From contig JABDQS010000250.1 in the NCBI GenBank assembly GCA_013042125.1, forward strand, positions 1-6,554: DNA of 6,554 nucleotides, in the 5' to 3' direction. This DNA comes from Eudoraea sp. (GTDB taxonomy: Bacteria > Bacteroidota > Bacteroidia > Flavobacteriales > Flavobacteriaceae). Made by a program: the position numbers and the translations under genes. Below, one piece after another: positions 5,215 to 6,554 of this stretch (its first letter is position 1; every line of letters starts with the position of its first letter). Below the pieces are notes generated by a model. The model did no database searches. It was not told the origin of the DNA and was given only the letters and a program-made list of their open reading frames with translations.

Positions 5215-6554
5215 AGGTTCTAGAATAGCTCACAAAAATAAGATTAGGAATACTATTATACTCCAACAGGACCAGTCGGATTGTGGAGTGGCCTGCCTGC
5301 TCTCGCTTATCAACTACTACGGGGGGGAATCCTCTCTTGAAAAACTTCGCGAACTTAGTGGTACCAGTCGTCAGGGAACCACACTTCTGGGTTTGTTTCA
5401 GGCTGCAAACCAGACTGGCTTTACCGCTCAGGGTAACGAAGCAGATATAGAAGCTCTCATTAAACACAAAGAGCCGCTTATTCTTCATGTGCTGATGGAA
5501 GATCGATTACAGCACTATGTGGTTTGCTATGGCTATAAAGATGGCAAATTCACAATTGGAGATCCGGCCAAGGGGATGACCAGCCTTAGCAAGGAGGAAC
5601 TGGAACAGATCTGGAAATCCAAGGCCTGTCTTACGCTTACACCAAACGAAAATTTTATTGAGGCTAAAACTACAAAGGCGAACAAAAAGCAGTGGTTTAT
5701 AAATCTTCTAAAGGAGGATAAGCGCTTGATCAGCTTCAGCCTTCTTTTGGGTATAGGTATTGCAGTTTTGGGAATGGCTATGGCGGTCTTTTCCCAAAAG
5801 CTTATCGATGACATTTTACCATCGAAAGACGTAACAAAACTAATTACAGGTATTGCATTGGTGGCGTTTTTATTGCTTGTTCGTGTGCTCTTTACGGCTT
5901 TGAGAGACTATTTCCTGATTCGCCAGACCAAAGACTTTAACAACCGTATCATTGACAGTTTTTACACAGCCCTTTTACACCTCCCCAAACCCTTTTTTGA
6001 TACACGAAAAATTGGAGAACTGGTAGCGCGTTTAAATGATACTCAGCGTGTGCAACGTGTCATTAGATCGGTGGTAGGAAATGTGGTGATCAACGCCTTG
6101 GTAACTATTGTTTCCCTTGGGTTTCTGTTCTATTATTCCTGGCAAACGGGGGTGATTGCCTCTATTAGCCTTCCCTTTTATTTTCTGCTAATTTACAGTT
6201 TCAACAACGCCATTATAAGGGCTCAAAAAGAGGTGATGCAGGGTTACGCCTATAGTGAAAGCAACTACATCACCTCTATGCAAGGGATAGCCACCATAAA
6301 GAACCACAATCGCCAATCTATATTTAAAAAGGTCAACCAGCTGATCTACGGTAGCTACCAGGACAAGGTTTTTGATCTTGGGAAACTCAACGTACGCCTT
6401 TCTGTATTTTCGGGTATTTTCAGTGTTCTCTTCCTTATGGGGATTTTGATTTATACATCCTTGCAGGTGTATTCCGGGAGCATGCAACTGGGCGAATTGA
6501 TGGCCGTTCTGGGGATTGCGGGCTCTTTGCTGCCTTCTGTGGCCAGCCTGGCAT
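5207..6554 (+). CDS. C39-peptidase-containing bacteriocin ABC exporter (3' end beyond window)
   Basis: The frame is open from ATG 5207 to the window's right edge, giving 449 residues; full-length relatives are about 700-730 aa, so the nucleotide-binding domain lies outside. Residues of about 15-145 form a peptidase C39 domain: LQQDQSDCGVACL gives catalytic Cys26 with oxyanion Gln20, HYVVCYGY gives His103, and GDPAKG gives Asp119. All three triad residues are present, so this is an active-type peptidase rather than a degenerate C39-like domain. The type-1 ABC transmembrane domain begins at about 174, with helices near 174-195, 213-235, 290-312, 316-335 and 400-420; FFDTRKIGELVARLND is the usual coupling region. 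It would cut precursors after the GG motif and carry the core across the inner membrane. It overlaps the thioredoxin-like gene by 8 nt (5207-5214), so the two are in one operon. A HlyD-type adaptor gene would be expected downstream. Confidence 0.93.
   Translation, partial: MIKGSRIAHKNKIRNTIILQQDQSDCGVACLLSLINYYGGESSLEKLRELSGTSRQGTTLLGLFQAANQTGFTAQGNEADIEALIKHKEPLILHVLMEDRLQHYVVCYGYKDGKFTIGDPAKGMTSLSKEELEQIWKSKACLTLTPNENFIEAKTTKANKKQWFINLLKEDKRLISFSLLLGIGIAVLGMAMAVFSQKLIDDILPSKDVTKLITGIALVAFLLLVRVLFTALRDYFLIRQTKDFNNRIIDSFYTALLHLPKPFFDTRKIGELVARLNDTQRVQRVIRSVVGNVVINALVTIVSLGFLFYYSWQTGVIASISLPFYFLLIYSFNNAIIRAQKEVMQGYAYSESNYITSMQGIATIKNHNRQSIFKKVNQLIYGSYQDKVFDLGKLNVRLSVFSGIFSVLFLMGILIYTSLQVYSGSMQLGELMAVLGIAGSLLPSVASLA

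Noticed and set aside
5195..6487. Three antisense open frames (5195-5488, 5533-5814, 6188-6487)
   Set aside because: They lie opposite the exporter, whose C39 triad and ABC membrane domain are clear on the + strand; the antisense translations show no recognisable features.

Overview
The window looks like chromosome from a member of the Bacteroidota, most likely a flavobacterium. The evidence is a periplasmic-TPR/AraC-type membrane regulator of a kind common in that phylum, a Bacteroidota-style double-glycine leader (MKSLELSQMSKLSGG), AT-rich start regions without strong Shine-Dalgarno sites, and the overall codon use. All recognisable genes lie on the + strand.

Layout. (1) Positions 1-773 hold the 3' part of a DUF808/YedI-family inner-membrane protein gene, followed at once by a good intrinsic terminator (782-812). 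(2) Positions 813-1312 have no convincing gene. They contain a block of hairpins (about 837-1060), including a 23-nt near-perfect dyad that resembles a dispersed REP-like element. (3) Positions 1313-3019 encode a one-protein membrane sensor/regulator: signal peptide, periplasmic TPR-like domain, one membrane helix and a cytoplasmic AraC-type DNA-binding domain. (4) Positions 3020-3488 are non-coding and rich in inverted repeats. (5) Positions 3489-6554 form a bacteriocin-type peptide production and export locus that runs off the right edge.

The locus in (5) contains a 62-aa double-glycine precursor with a glycine-zipper core and two cysteines, then a 107-aa soluble protein of unknown function. 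A strong terminator hairpin follows (4050-4080). Next come three overlapping or tightly packed genes: a 5-TM membrane protein, a membrane-anchored thioredoxin-fold protein with a CHLC active site, and the N-terminal 449 residues of a C39-peptidase ABC exporter with its Cys-His-Asp triad intact.

Proposed working model (inference). The exporter removes the leader after the GG motif and secretes the core peptide. The thioredoxin-like protein forms or proofreads the Cys22-Cys58 disulfide in the periplasm. The 5-TM protein and/or the 107-aa protein provide self-immunity or assist export. The internal terminator would make the peptide abundant relative to the exporter. The payload genes (3489 to about 5260) are visibly more AT-rich than the exporter and the DUF808 gene, which suggests a swapped-in cassette beside a conserved exporter. 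The upstream membrane regulator may control the locus, but nothing in the sequence proves this.
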